NCBI GenBank assembly: GCA_902622545.1
Contig: CACNQD010000001.1
Span: 124,001 to 188,000 of the forward strand
DNA from: an uncultured Pelagibacteraceae bacterium
GTDB lineage: Bacteria; Pseudomonadota; Alphaproteobacteria; Pelagibacterales; Pelagibacteraceae
Direction: 5' to 3'
DNA: 64,000 nt
Shown here one piece after another: positions 44,825-54,655 of the stretch. A program made the position numbers and the translations under genes. Within the stretch, counting starts at the first letter, position 1. Every line of letters begins with the position of its first letter. Below the pieces are notes generated by a model, which saw only the letters and a program-made list of their open reading frames with translations, had not been told where the DNA came from and ran no database searches.

Positions 44825-45736
44825 TTATTTTTTATATTCGCCCTGAGAAATTTTTTTCAAATATTTTCCAACAATTACCCCAATATTTAGTGCTTTATTT
44901 AAACTATCAGAGTATTCGTAATAATATCTTTTTTTTCCATCAATTGAAAATAGTTCGGCTTTTAAAATCAAATTTTTTTTATTTATTACTGAATAAATAC
45001 CCACTGCTGTACTACAATCACCTTTCAAAATTTTTAAAACTTTTCTCTCAGCGTTTGCTCTAATTCTTGTATTTTTATGGTTAACTTTCTCTAAAAGTTT
45101 ATTAATTTTGTTATCCTCTTTTCTTGCTTGTAAAGATATTATACCTTGCCCTGCGGAAGGAATGATTTTGTTACAATCAAATTCTTGAGTTATGAAACTT
45201 GACATTTTCAAGGAATGTAAGCCTGCCTTCGCGAGTATAATTGCATCATATTTTTTTTTATTAAGTTTTTTTATTCTACTATCAACATTCCCTCTAATGA
45301 GTTTAAATTTTAAATCAGGTCTTACTAGTTTTAATTGAAATTCTCTTCTGAAAGAAGATGTTCCTATCATAGCGTTTTTTTTTAATTTATTCAGACTTAA
45401 ATTATTTCTACTTATTAGCACCTCATTTGGTGCATTTCTTTTAAGAAACGAGTTTAAAACTAGGCCACTAGTTTCTTCGTAGGGAATATCTTTTAAAGAA
45501 TGAACCGCAATATCAATTTTTTTTAAAATTAGCTCTTTCTCAATATTTTTAACAAATTCCCCTTTCCCCCCAATATCTGAGGTCCTGCGATTTAAAATTT
45601 TATCACCTTTTGTAATTATTTTTTTTAATTCAATTTTTCCACTATAAAATTTTTTTAATTCTTTAATGGCTTGCTCTGCATATTTGATAGCCAATTTACT
45701 TCCTCTTGTTCCAACAATTATTTTTTTTTTATTCAT
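44825..45736 (-). CDS. hemC: porphobilinogen deaminase (hydroxymethylbilane synthase)
   Basis: Joins four porphobilinogens into hydroxymethylbilane. It has 303 residues. GTRGSKLAIKYAEQ at the start, the catalytic region VHSLKDIPYE with the active Asp, TSSFRREFQLKLVRPDL and IRGNVDSRIKKL for substrate and cofactor, and GDCSTAVGIYS with the Cys that carries the dipyrromethane cofactor (near residue 240) are present. Followed by hemD, it supplies haem that the ccm genes elsewhere in the window attach to cytochromes. Divergent from tsaD. Confidence 0.97.
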   Translation of the reverse strand: MNKKKIIVGTRGSKLAIKYAEQAIKELKKFYSGKIELKKIITKGDKILNRRTSDIGGKGEFVKNIEKELILKKIDIAVHSLKDIPYEETSGLVLNSFLKRNAPNEVLISRNNLSLNKLKKNAMIGTSSFRREFQLKLVRPDLKFKLIRGNVDSRIKKLNKKKYDAIILAKAGLHSLKMSSFITQEFDCNKIIPSAGQGIISLQARKEDNKINKLLEKVNHKNTRIRANAERKVLKILKGDCSTAVGIYSVINKKNLILKAELFSIDGKKRYYYEYSDSLNKALNIGVIVGKYLKKISQGEYKK

Positions 45737-45771
45737 AATATTTTAAATTACATATATTAATTAAATTAATT

Positions 45772-46839
45772 ATGAAAAAAAAAATACTTATATTAGGTAT
45801 AGAAACAAGTTGTGACGAGACCTCGGTTTCTATAATTCAAGATAATGGTAAAAAAACACCAAAAATATTAGCTAATGTGATTTCTAGCCAAATAAAAGTT
45901 CATAAAAAATTCGGGGGAGTAGTGCCAGAATTGGCCGCAAGAAGTCATTTAGAAAAAATTGAAATTATTACAAAAAAAGCATTAAAGAAAAGTAAAGTGA
46001 AATTAAAAGATTTAGATGCTATATCAGCTACAGCTGGACCTGGTTTAATTGTATGTTTATCAGTCGGATTCAACTTTGCAAAAGCATTGTCGATGGCTTT
46101 AAAAAAACCTTTAATAGCTGTTAACCACTTAGAAGGTCATGCTCTAAGTCCAATGTTTGAAAACAAGATAAATTTCCCTTATCTACTTTTATTAATTTCA
46201 GGGGGGCATACTCAATTTCTTGTAGTTAGAGGTTTAGGCAAATACAAAAGAATAGGCACTACAATAGATGATGCGCTTGGTGAGGCTTTTGATAAAACTG
46301 CAAAAATGTTAGGTTTTGGATTTCCGGGTGGACCTGAGATAGAAAAATACTCAAAAAAAGGTAATCCTGATAAATTTGATCTTCCTAAACCCATAATTAA
46401 CAAAGGTGGATGTAATTTCTCTTTTGCGGGATTAAAAACTGCAGTGCTAAGATATAAAAACTTTATAAAAACAAAAAAGGATAAATATGATTTAGCTGCT
46501 TCTTTCCAGGCAACAGTTTTAAAAATAATTTATAAAAAGACAAAAGTAGCTATATCGGAATTTAAAAAAGTATCAAAAGGTAGATCTTTGATAGTAGCAG
46601 GTGGTGTTGCTGCTAATAAACAAATTAGAAATATAATAAAGAAAGTTTGTTATGAGGAAAACTTTAAAATATACTTTCCAAAGAATGAATTATGTACAGA
46701 TAATGCTGCAATGATTGCAATCGCAGGATTAAAAAAATTTAAACAGAAAAAATTTAATAACTTAAATTTTTCTGTAAAACCAAGATGGCCTTTAGATAAT
46801 AAAGCAAAATTTTTAAAAGGATCTGGTGTAAAATTATAA
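45772..46839 (+). CDS. tsaD: tRNA N6-adenosine threonylcarbamoyltransferase
   Basis: TsaD transfers the threonylcarbamoyl group to A37 of ANN-decoding tRNAs. It has 355 residues. GIETSCDETSVSI at the N-terminus, the metal-binding HxxxH in VNHLEGHALSPM (about residue 117), LLISGGHTQFLVV and the later GGVAANKQIRN are the ASKHA-fold signatures. The final stop shares the palindrome TTATAA with the convergent glycosyltransferase gene. Confidence 0.97.
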   Translation: MKKKILILGIETSCDETSVSIIQDNGKKTPKILANVISSQIKVHKKFGGVVPELAARSHLEKIEIITKKALKKSKVKLKDLDAISATAGPGLIVCLSVGFNFAKALSMALKKPLIAVNHLEGHALSPMFENKINFPYLLLLISGGHTQFLVVRGLGKYKRIGTTIDDALGEAFDKTAKMLGFGFPGGPEIEKYSKKGNPDKFDLPKPIINKGGCNFSFAGLKTAVLRYKNFIKTKKDKYDLAASFQATVLKIIYKKTKVAISEFKKVSKGRSLIVAGGVAANKQIRNIIKKVCYEENFKIYFPKNELCTDNAAMIAIAGLKKFKQKKFNNLNFSVKPRWPLDNKAKFLKGSGVKL

Positions 46840-48813
46840 ATAAATATCCTCAGGATTTTCTTTATTTAAATATCTATTAGAAATTATTTCATAAGCTCTT
46901 TCTAAGTTTTTGGTAAATAGTTCACTGTCAAATAATGGGTTTTTATCTTTAGAAATTTTTAATTTCTCTTTTAAGTGTTTTAAATATTTTGCATCAGAGG
47001 CAATTTTGATTGCCTTATCGATATATTCTTTATCGGAGTGAGTAATTAATTCTTCTAAGCTACTAGTCTTCAACAAACTAGATGCTACTCTGCTATGAAA
47101 TGATTTTCCCATCTTGGTTAGAACTGGCACTCCTGCCCAAATTGAGTCATTGCAAGTTGTATGTGCATTATAAGGGAAGGTATCAAGGAATAAATCTGCA
47201 AGTTTAATTCTTGCTAAATGCTCTTCGACGCTGATGGGGTGACTAAATATAATTCTATCAGACTCTATATTATTTTTTTCAAACTCTTTTTTAAAATTTG
47301 TTATAAATTTATTATTTTTTGATAAAAGCCACAATACACTTTTTGGAACTTTTTTTAAAATTTCTGCCCACAAGTTGCAAGTAGTTTTTAATATTTTTTG
47401 ATTAGAATTAAAACAGCAAAAAATAAATTTATCCTCAGGTAAATTAAATTGTTTTTTTTCAAATTTTTTATTTGATATAAATCGATTCTTTTCAGATGGT
47501 TGATAAGAATTTGGAAGATAAATAATTTTTTCAGTATAAAATTTTTTTTCATACTCCTGTATTACAGTTTTATCAGCAAGTATGTATTCAATTTTATTAG
47601 TTCCTGAAGTTCCTGGATAACCTAGAAAATTTATTTGAATTGGAGCGCATTTATTCATGAAAATCTCTATTCGATTTTCAAAACCACCCGTGTGTCCCAT
47701 TAAATCAATAGCAATGTCAATTTTTAATTCTCTAGATAAATTTACAATTTCCTCACTGCTCTTGTCAGCAACCTCATGAAACTTAAAAAAAGCCTTTTTA
47801 AGTCTTAAATAATATGGATCGTTTTCCTTGTGTCTTTTTCCAAAATAAAAACCATGCACATTATACCTTGATTTATCATGCAGCTCTATTGATCTTGATA
47901 TTAAATGTCCGACAGGATGATTCCTAAAATCAGCAGAAAAATATCCAATATTTAATTTTTTATGGTTTTCTAAATTTGAAAACTGATATTCGTTGTATTT
48001 TTCATCTTTTTTAAAATTTACCCAAATTTTTGCAGTTTCATTTTGTATTAAAGGTGAGTCAAAAATATAAGATACAAGTAATGGGTCTGATACCTCTTTC
48101 CCTTTTTTGATTTTTTTATATATGTCATCAAAGTTATTTTCGATATTATCCCATTCACAATTTTTTAGTTTTTCAAAAACAATATTTCCTAAAACATAAG
48201 GATAATCAGGATCAATTAAATAAGCACTTTTGTAAGAGTTAATTGACTCTACCTGTTTATTTAGTTGTGATAAAATTAATGCTTTTTCGTTATATAGATA
48301 TGCATCATTTGGATTGTAATTAATCATTTCATCTAAAAAAGATAGTGCTTCTTTTTTTTTATCCATTAGTCGTAAAAGCTCCAGTTTGCTTTTAATTAAA
48401 ATTGGAATATTTGGCTTTAACTTTAATGATTTATTTAAAAAAAATAATGCATCATGATGATTGTTTTTTTTTAAATATACATTACTGATCCCATATGAAG
48501 CCTCAAAATAATTAGGCTTAAGGTTTAAAGCTTCGGTAAAATATTTTAAAGATTCATCTAAATTATTCAATTTAGAGTATACGTTTCCTAGATTATTAAA
48601 TGCAAAAGCATAATCTGGTTTAATATTTATAACCTTTTTCCATAGTTTTATTGCTTCTTCGTAATTACCGAGACGGAATAAAACATAACCATGAATGTTA
48701 ATAAATTCGAAATTTTGTTCTAGATTATTTTTAATACTATCACATATGCTCTTAGCATCATTGAATTTATTATGTTTAACTAATTCTAAAATTTTGTTGA
48801 TTTTATCTTTCAT
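46834..48813 (-). CDS. TPR protein with O-GlcNAc-transferase (GT41) domain
   Basis: A 659-residue protein. Residues about 5-230 are TPR repeats (for example AFAFNNLGNVYSKLNNLDES, YFTEALNLKPNYFEA). The C-terminal 400 residues are a canonical GT41/SPINDLY domain: GYFSADFRNHPVGHLIS, DLMGHTGGFENRIEIF, FLGYPGTSGTNKIEY, FCCFNSNQKILK and DTFPYNAHTTCNDSIWAGVPV. It should transfer a sugar from a nucleotide donor to Ser/Thr of cytoplasmic proteins. I chose the ATG at 48813 over a TTG nine bases upstream. It converges on tsaD. Confidence 0.88.
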   Translation of the reverse strand: MKDKINKILELVKHNKFNDAKSICDSIKNNLEQNFEFINIHGYVLFRLGNYEEAIKLWKKVINIKPDYAFAFNNLGNVYSKLNNLDESLKYFTEALNLKPNYFEASYGISNVYLKKNNHHDALFFLNKSLKLKPNIPILIKSKLELLRLMDKKKEALSFLDEMINYNPNDAYLYNEKALILSQLNKQVESINSYKSAYLIDPDYPYVLGNIVFEKLKNCEWDNIENNFDDIYKKIKKGKEVSDPLLVSYIFDSPLIQNETAKIWVNFKKDEKYNEYQFSNLENHKKLNIGYFSADFRNHPVGHLISRSIELHDKSRYNVHGFYFGKRHKENDPYYLRLKKAFFKFHEVADKSSEEIVNLSRELKIDIAIDLMGHTGGFENRIEIFMNKCAPIQINFLGYPGTSGTNKIEYILADKTVIQEYEKKFYTEKIIYLPNSYQPSEKNRFISNKKFEKKQFNLPEDKFIFCCFNSNQKILKTTCNLWAEILKKVPKSVLWLLSKNNKFITNFKKEFEKNNIESDRIIFSHPISVEEHLARIKLADLFLDTFPYNAHTTCNDSIWAGVPVLTKMGKSFHSRVASSLLKTSSLEELITHSDKEYIDKAIKIASDAKYLKHLKEKLKISKDKNPLFDSELFTKNLERAYEIISNRYLNKENPEDIYL

Positions 48814-48892
48814 AAAACACAATAATAATATTAGTTTATAATAAATAAAAATAATTTTTAGTTATTTATGTAACTTGAAATAGGTTTTTGTG

Positions 48893-49297
48893 ATGAAATA
48901 TTGGTTATTAAAATCAGAGCCAGACGTTTGGTCAATTGATCAGCAAATTAAGGCTGGTACTAAAGGAGTTATTTGGGATGGGGTAAGAAATTACCAAGCA
49001 GCTAATAATTTAAAAAATATGAATGTAGGTGACTTATGTTTTTTTTACCATTCAAATATTGGTAAAGAGATAGTTGGGATTGTAAAAATTATCAAAAAAG
49101 CTTTTATAGACCCTACCGATAAAAAAAGGAAGTTTGTTGCTGTAAAGGTAAAATTTCACAAAAAATTGAAAAAACCTATTAGTTTACATAAAATAAAGAA
49201 AATAAGGGATCTTCAACAATTACCTCTTATAAAACAAAGCAGATTATCAGTAATGCCTATTGACTCTAAAAGCTGGAAGATTTTAAATAGGTTATGA
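48893..49297 (+). CDS. EVE domain protein
   Basis: A PUA-like EVE-domain protein of about 134 residues. MKYWLLKSEPDVWSIDQQ, then WDGVRNYQAANNLKNM and GDLCFFYHSN, are the family's conserved segments. Such domains can bind modified nucleotides in DNA or RNA. The ATG at 48893 gives the usual N-terminus, though a GTG three bases upstream is possible. It lies 16 bases before acs and is divergent from the glycosyltransferase. Confidence 0.92.
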   Translation: MKYWLLKSEPDVWSIDQQIKAGTKGVIWDGVRNYQAANNLKNMNVGDLCFFYHSNIGKEIVGIVKIIKKAFIDPTDKKRKFVAVKVKFHKKLKKPISLHKIKKIRDLQQLPLIKQSRLSVMPIDSKSWKILNRL

Positions 49298-49313
49298 AAT
49301 ATCTTAAAAAATT

Positions 49314-51380
49314 ATGGCAATGAAATTAAAAAAAAGGAAAAAGTCAAAAAGAAGAAAAAAATTATCGAAGAAATCATATAAGAAGACACGTAAAGTAAAA
49401 AAAGTTAGTGGAAAAATTAAGTTAAAGAATATAGATAACAAATCTGGAGAGAAAATTTATAAAGTTAAATCTGAATGGTTAAAAAAAGCTCTCGTCAGTA
49501 GAAAAATTTACGAAAAAAAATATAGTCATTCTTTAAAGGATAATGAAGGTTTTTGGAGAAAAGAAGGTAAAAGAATAACCTGGATTAAACCGTATACAAA
49601 AATAAAAGACGTAAAATATAGTAGTTCAGAAGTAAATATTAAATGGTACTACGATGGTACACTTAATGCCTCAGCAAATTGTATAGATAGACATTTAAAA
49701 AATAATAAAGACAAAACCGCTATCATGTGGGTTGGAGATGACCCTAAATCTCAAAAAAAAATTACCTATAAACAGTTACACAGTGAAGTTTGCAAAATTG
49801 CAAATGGTTTAAAAGAAATTGGAGTTCAAAAAGGTGATAGAGTTACAATTTATTTAACAATGATACCAGAGCTGGCTTATACAATGTTAGCTTGTGCAAG
49901 AATTGGTGCTATTCACTCCATTATTTTCGGGGGATTTTCACCTGATAGTATTGCTGGTCGTATAAATGATTGTGAGTCTGATTATATCGTAACAGCTGAT
50001 GAGGGTATAAGAGGTGGAAAAACAATACCATTAAAATCAATTACAGATGAAGCTTTATTAAGTTGCCCAAATGTAAAAAAATGTGTTGTTGTTAAAAGAA
50101 CAGGTAATGACATAAGTTGGGATAATAGCCGAGATGTATGGTATCACGATATAACAAAAAATGTTTCTTCAAATTGTGAACCAGAGGAAATGAATGCTGA
50201 AGACCCCCTATTCATTTTGTATACATCAGGGTCAACAGGAAAACCGAAAGGAGTTCTTCACACAACAGGAGGATACTTGGTTTATGCGTCAATGACGCAT
50301 CAATACATTTTTAATTACAAACCAAAAGATGTTTACTGGTGTACAGCAGATATAGGATGGGTTACTGGTCATAGTTATATAATTTATGGACCTCTGGCTA
50401 ATGGTGCTACTAGTCTAATGTTTGAGGGGATACCCACTTATCCCGATACATCTAGATGGTGGCAGATTATTGATAAATATAAAGTTAATATTTTTTATAC
50501 AGCACCAACTGCAATAAGAGCTTTAATGAGAGAAGGTGATAATCCAGTAAAAAAAACCTCTAGAAAAACCCTTAAGTTGCTTGGAACAGTTGGAGAACCA
50601 ATAAACCCTGAGGCATGGGAATGGTATTATAAGACTGTTGGTGATTCAAGATGTCCAATAGTTGATACTTGGTGGCAAACAGAGACAGGGGGAATTTTAA
50701 TTAGTCCACAAACTGGTGCAATAGATCTTAAGCCTGGATCTGCTACTAAGCCTTTCTATGGCATCAAACCTGTTATAGTTGATAAGACAGGCAAAATATT
50801 AAAAGGCGAGGCCCAAGGAAGACTTTGCATAGCACAATCTTGGCCTGGACAAATGAGAACAGTTTATGGCGATCATAATAGATTTATTGAAACTTACTTT
50901 TCTCAATTTGATGGAAAATATTTTACTGGCGATGGATGCAGGAGAGATAAAGACGGTTATTACTGGATAACAGGTAGAGTAGATGATGTAATAATTGTAT
51001 CAGGACACAATCTTGGAACAGCAGAAATTGAGAGTGCGTTCGTTGCGCACCCAAAAGTTGCTGAAGCTGCAGTGGTTGGATATCCTCATGATATAAAAGG
51101 AAATGGTCTTTATTGTTACGTGACTCTTAACGTAGGTGAAAAAGCAGATGGGGATTTGGAAAGAGAATTAAAGTTATGGGTAAGAAAACAAATTGGTCCA
51201 ATTGCAACACCTGATCTAATACATTTTTCTCCTGGATTACCAAAAACTAGATCTGGTAAAATAATGAGAAGAATTTTAAGAAAGATTGCGGCAAACGAAC
51301 ACGATCAACTTGGTGATACAACAACTTTGGCTGATCCAAGTGTAGTACAAAGTTTAGTTGATGAGAGAAAAAACATTTAA
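49314..51380 (+). CDS. acs: acetyl-CoA synthetase with a basic N-terminal extension
   Basis: Converts acetate, ATP and CoA to acetyl-CoA. It has 688 residues. Core motifs: ATP loop [20 protein letters not shown] (near residue 300), [33 protein letters not shown], and the C-terminal [15 protein letters not shown] with the acetylation-sensitive Lys. Bacterial Acs usually begins near residue 45 of this protein ([13 protein letters not shown]). The first ~43 residues ([20 protein letters not shown] onward) are almost all Lys, Arg and Ser. It is likely the partner of the acetate symporter pair at 52121-54204. Confidence 0.95.
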   Translation: MAMKLKKRKKSKRRKKLSKKSYKKTRKVKKVSGKIKLKNIDNKSGEKIYKVKSEWLKKALVSRKIYEKKYSHSLKDNEGFWRKEGKRITWIKPYTKIKDVKYSSSEVNIKWYYDGTLNASANCIDRHLKNNKDKTAIMWVGDDPKSQKKITYKQLHSEVCKIANGLKEIGVQKGDRVTIYLTMIPELAYTMLACARIGAIHSIIFGGFSPDSIAGRINDCESDYIVTADEGIRGGKTIPLKSITDEALLSCPNVKKCVVVKRTGNDISWDNSRDVWYHDITKNVSSNCEPEEMNAEDPLFILYTSGSTGKPKGVLHTTGGYLVYASMTHQYIFNYKPKDVYWCTADIGWVTGHSYIIYGPLANGATSLMFEGIPTYPDTSRWWQIIDKYKVNIFYTAPTAIRALMREGDNPVKKTSRKTLKLLGTVGEPINPEAWEWYYKTVGDSRCPIVDTWWQTETGGILISPQTGAIDLKPGSATKPFYGIKPVIVDKTGKILKGEAQGRLCIAQSWPGQMRTVYGDHNRFIETYFSQFDGKYFTGDGCRRDKDGYYWITGRVDDVIIVSGHNLGTAEIESAFVAHPKVAEAAVVGYPHDIKGNGLYCYVTLNVGEKADGDLERELKLWVRKQIGPIATPDLIHFSPGLPKTRSGKIMRRILRKIAANEHDQLGDTTTLADPSVVQSLVDERKNI

Positions 51381-52003
51381 AACTTTATAAGTTTTATAAA
51401 TTCATCTTTAATGTTATCCCACTTAAGTATCATAGAATTTAGAACAATTTTTCTATCTAAAGTTTTTAATTCCTCTGCAATGGGAGCCCATTTATAGAGT
51501 GCTAGAGCACTAGGGTTAAATGGAAGAGAGCTGTGATATTTTTTCCAATCAATTTTTTCATATCTTTCAAAAAATGTTTTTTTTCCGTGGGCTGCTATGT
51601 CTTCTGGCATACCATTCTTAATTTCTTCGTCAATAATTGTTTCATAAATTCTTTTAGATTTTTCAAAATCACTAAGATTAAAATTATTATGAATATAGGA
51701 GAATGTATAAAAGGTTAAATCCTGTAGAGAAATTATATAGATGTTCCATTTTGCTAGATTAATTGAGTCAATAAAAACATCATTATCAAAATGTAAAACG
51801 TATTTGGTTCCCATTCTTGTTTTTAAATAATTGTACAAAGTTACTTGGGTAACCCATGCAGATTTTTTTTGGATGAATTGTTCGAGATCTAAAAAATTTT
51901 TAATTTTTTTTTTTGGTAATATTCCCTTAAACATTGCCAATAAATAGACCTTGAAATCCTCCAATTTTATATCTTTGAGATTGAATCTATATTTTAAGGC
52001 CAT
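51377..52003 (-). CDS. conserved hypothetical protein
   Basis: A 208-residue soluble protein. The middle shows [20 protein letters not shown] and [20 protein letters not shown]; the end is rich in Lys and Ile/Leu. I recognise no catalytic motif. It resembles uncharacterised alphaproteobacterial proteins in outline, but I cannot name a family. It lies tail to tail with acs, sharing TTAA, and divergent from the symporter pair. Confidence 0.6.
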   Translation of the reverse strand: MALKYRFNLKDIKLEDFKVYLLAMFKGILPKKKIKNFLDLEQFIQKKSAWVTQVTLYNYLKTRMGTKYVLHFDNDVFIDSINLAKWNIYIISLQDLTFYTFSYIHNNFNLSDFEKSKRIYETIIDEEIKNGMPEDIAAHGKKTFFERYEKIDWKKYHSSLPFNPSALALYKWAPIAEELKTLDRKIVLNSMILKWDNIKDEFIKLIKF

Positions 52004-52107
52004 ATGTATACTAAAAGTTGTAATATATTATAAAATAACAAAAAATACGAGAATTTTAGGGGTTCCAATATTTTTCATAATGAGTAATCTTTCGTCTTTT
52101 AACCTAT

Positions 52108-52115
52108 AGGGAGGG
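52108..52115 (+). promoter_or_regulatory. strong ribosome-binding site before the symporter small subunit
   Basis: AGGGAGGG, 5 bases before the ATG at 52121. This is the best Shine-Dalgarno match seen in the window along with that of the TRAP binding protein, consistent with high expression of an uptake system. The 117-base gap 52004-52120 should also hold its promoter; I see no other motif. Confidence 0.6.
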
Positions 52116-52120
52116 AAAAA

Positions 52121-52384
52121 ATGTCAAAACAAGCACAACATTGGGAAAAGACTAGAGGCCTGCTTTTTGTAACGCTAGCTATCTGGTTCGTTTTCTCTAT
52201 TGGCATCTTCCTCTTCGGTGCCGAAATGGAAGCATCATCTATTAGACCTTTTGGATATCCATTGTCATATTATATGACATGTCAAGGTTCTCTTGGAATT
52301 TTTGTAATACTAATTTTTTGGTTTGCGGGAAGACAAGAAAAGATTGATGAAGAGTTCGGCTTTTCTGAAAGAGAGGATGGCTAA
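52121..52384 (+). CDS. DUF4212 sodium/substrate symporter small subunit
   Basis: An 87-residue inner-membrane protein with two helices (about 14-35 and 50-68). HWEKTRGLLFVTLAIWFVFS, then FGYPLSYYMTCQGSLGIFVI, matches DUF4212, which accompanies ActP-like SSS symporters. The stop and the next start share one base (TAATG at 52382-52386), so the two subunits are co-translated. Confidence 0.93.
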   Translation: MSKQAQHWEKTRGLLFVTLAIWFVFSIGIFLFGAEMEASSIRPFGYPLSYYMTCQGSLGIFVILIFWFAGRQEKIDEEFGFSEREDG

Positions 52385-54204
52385 TGTTTAAGGGTAATTT
52401 TATAAACAATCTCCCCAAGATTTATGGAACATACACCGGTGGTTTCATAGTTTTCATAATCTTGATGGCGATTGGAGAACAAGCTGGAATGTCTGCAAAA
52501 GTAATTGGTATTTGCTTTGTGGCCTTTACAGTTTTAATTTATGCACTAATTGGTTACCTATCTCGTACAATTCAAGTTGATGCATATTACTTAGCTGGAA
52601 GGCAAGTTCCAACAGTGTTCAACGGTATGGCTACAGCAGCAGACTGGATGTCTGGTGCTTCATTCGTTGCTATGGCTGGAGGAATTTACTTCAAAGGTTA
52701 TGGTTATATGGCACTACTTGTTGGTTGGACGGGTGGATACGTACTAGTTGCTTCGCTACTAGCACCATATTTAAGAAAATTTGGTTGTTACACAGTTCCA
52801 GATTTCATTGGAACTAGATATGGCGGAAACTTAGCTAGACTATCTGCGGTAATAGTCTTAACAGTTGCATCATTCACTTATGTGACAGCGCAGATTAATG
52901 CTACAGGAACAATTGCATCAGTTGCACTTGATATTCCTTTTAACATTGCTGTTTACGTAGGATTAGCAAGTATATTGATGTGTTCAATGCTTGGTGGAAT
53001 GAGAGCGGTTACATGGACGCAAGTAGCACAATACATTGTATTGATTATAGCTTACTTGATACCTGTATTCTGGATCAGTAACAAAATGGGTGCTGGAGTA
53101 TTTCCACACTTAATGTTAGCAGATGAAGTTGCTAGAATCGCTGAGTTAGAATCTCAGTTTGGTCTTGGCAGTGTTAAAAATTCTGCAGCTGATTTAAAAC
53201 AGGTTCCTAAAGGACTTTCAGGTATAACCAAAGCGCACGCTGAAGTTAACACTACACCTTGGAAATTTATTTCATTAGCGGTTTGTATGATGGCTGGAAC
53301 AGCTTCATTACCACACGTTATGATGAGATATTTCACTACTCCAAGTGTAAAAGCTGCTAGAAGATCAGTAGGTTGGTCACTATTCTTTATATTCCTACTT
53401 TATTCATCAGCTCCAATGTTAGCTACATTATCTAAACTATCGTTAATGGATCCAAACTTAGCAACAGGAATTATTGGTAAGTCAATTTCTGAAGTTCAAG
53501 CAATTGACTGGTATCAAAACTGGAACCAAGCAAACTTAATGTTTGTAAGCGACTTTAACGGAAATGGAACGCTCGAATTAAACGAGTTCTTCATGGGTGG
53601 TAAAGCCGTTGTATTGGCAACTCCTGAGATAGCAGGATTACCATATGTAATTTCTGGTTTAGTTGCTGCTGGAGGTATGGCTGCTGCCATGTCAACAGCT
53701 GACGGATTAGTGTTAGCGATATCTAATGCATTATCTCACGACATTTACTACAAGATGATTAACCCTAAAGCGGAAACAGCTAAAAGATTGTTAATCGCAA
53801 GGGTATTACTTGTATTAATTGGTTTCGCTGGAGCAACAATTGCAGCTCTTGAAATTCAAGGTATCTTAGGTTCGGTCATCTGGGCTTTTGACTTTGCGAT
53901 GTCAGGATTATTCTTCCCACTTGTACTAGGAGTATGGTGGAAGAGAGCAAATGCTCAAGGAGCAGTCGCAGGAATGCTAGGAGGACTAGCCGCTGGAACA
54001 GCATACTTAATAGCTGTAAGAAGTGGTTACCCTGGTTTCTTAGATATTACTCAGTTAACATTTGGTATAGTTGGATCAGTAGTAAGCTTAGTACTTATGG
54101 TCGTAGTCAGCTTGGCAACTAAAGCGCCAGACGCTGCTACTCAGAAAATGGTAGACGAAGTTCGTGTACCAAGTGGTAAAGCGATACTAGGAAGACAACA
54201 CTAA
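52384..54204 (+). CDS. sodium:solute symporter, ActP-like acetate transporter
   Basis: A 606-residue SSS-family permease with about 13-14 membrane spans. DAYYLAGRQVPTVFNGMATAADWMSGASF is the conserved substrate/Na region (given here as separate blocks DAYYLAGR and ATAADWMSGASF). GMAAAMSTADGLVLAISNAL and SHDIYYKM are family signatures. Together with DUF4212 it forms the acetate/short-chain acid symporter type found near acs genes. The codon composition is less AT-rich than surroundings, as in highly expressed genes. A terminator follows. Confidence 0.92.
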   Translation: MFKGNFINNLPKIYGTYTGGFIVFIILMAIGEQAGMSAKVIGICFVAFTVLIYALIGYLSRTIQVDAYYLAGRQVPTVFNGMATAADWMSGASFVAMAGGIYFKGYGYMALLVGWTGGYVLVASLLAPYLRKFGCYTVPDFIGTRYGGNLARLSAVIVLTVASFTYVTAQINATGTIASVALDIPFNIAVYVGLASILMCSMLGGMRAVTWTQVAQYIVLIIAYLIPVFWISNKMGAGVFPHLMLADEVARIAELESQFGLGSVKNSAADLKQVPKGLSGITKAHAEVNTTPWKFISLAVCMMAGTASLPHVMMRYFTTPSVKAARRSVGWSLFFIFLLYSSAPMLATLSKLSLMDPNLATGIIGKSISEVQAIDWYQNWNQANLMFVSDFNGNGTLELNEFFMGGKAVVLATPEIAGLPYVISGLVAAGGMAAAMSTADGLVLAISNALSHDIYYKMINPKAETAKRLLIARVLLVLIGFAGATIAALEIQGILGSVIWAFDFAMSGLFFPLVLGVWWKRANAQGAVAGMLGGLAAGTAYLIAVRSGYPGFLDITQLTFGIVGSVVSLVLMVVVSLATKAPDAATQKMVDEVRVPSGKAILGRQH

Positions 54205-54215
54205 ATATTTAATTT

Positions 54216-54253
54216 TTAAGGGGCGAGAATTTATCGCCCCTTAACTTTTTTTT
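54216..54253 (+). terminator. intrinsic terminator after the symporter gene
   Basis: TTAAGGGGCGA (54216-54226) pairs perfectly with TCGCCCCTTAA (54234-54244) around a 7-base loop, followed by C and eight T. It ends the DUF4212-symporter transcript and lies just before an uncharacterised YggT-like gene. Confidence 0.93.
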
Positions 54254-54262
54254 CACACAGAC

Positions 54263-54613
54263 ATGTACGCAAACTTTCACCCAATGATTTACCTAATTGA
54301 TTACGTAATGGGTATGATCATGTGGACTTTAATTGGTAGAGTTGCAATGAACATATTTCAGAGGGAAGACTCTAGTTTCTTCTTTATGAAAGTTTTCGTT
54401 AAATTGACAGATCCTTTTATAACAATGTTTAGGTTTATAACCCCGTCCTTTATCATAAAACCTCTGGTTCCTTTATATGTTGCATGGTTTTTCTATATGT
54501 TCAGATTTTATCTTATGCCTTACTTAATGGGTTATTCAGTAATGGGTATGCTTTCTTTTCCATTGGAAAGTGAAATTGCGTCTCAAATTTATCAAATATT
54601 TGGTAAAAAATAA
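54263..54613 (+). CDS. YggT-like membrane protein
   Basis: A 116-residue hydrophobic protein. LIDYVMGMIMWTLIGRVAM and the later VKLTDPFITMFRFITPSFI followed by PLYVAWFFYMFRFYL match the arrangement of YggT proteins: helix, loop with an LT(E/D)PF motif, helix. It is longer and more divergent than the YggT gene at 42749-43039, with an extra C-terminal part. The assignment is tentative. It lies alone behind the symporter terminator. Confidence 0.65.
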   Translation: MYANFHPMIYLIDYVMGMIMWTLIGRVAMNIFQREDSSFFFMKVFVKLTDPFITMFRFITPSFIIKPLVPLYVAWFFYMFRFYLMPYLMGYSVMGMLSFPLESEIASQIYQIFGKK

Positions 54614-54655
54614 TTCAAAAAAAAAACAAAAATTGATACTAGTAAATAAGTATCA

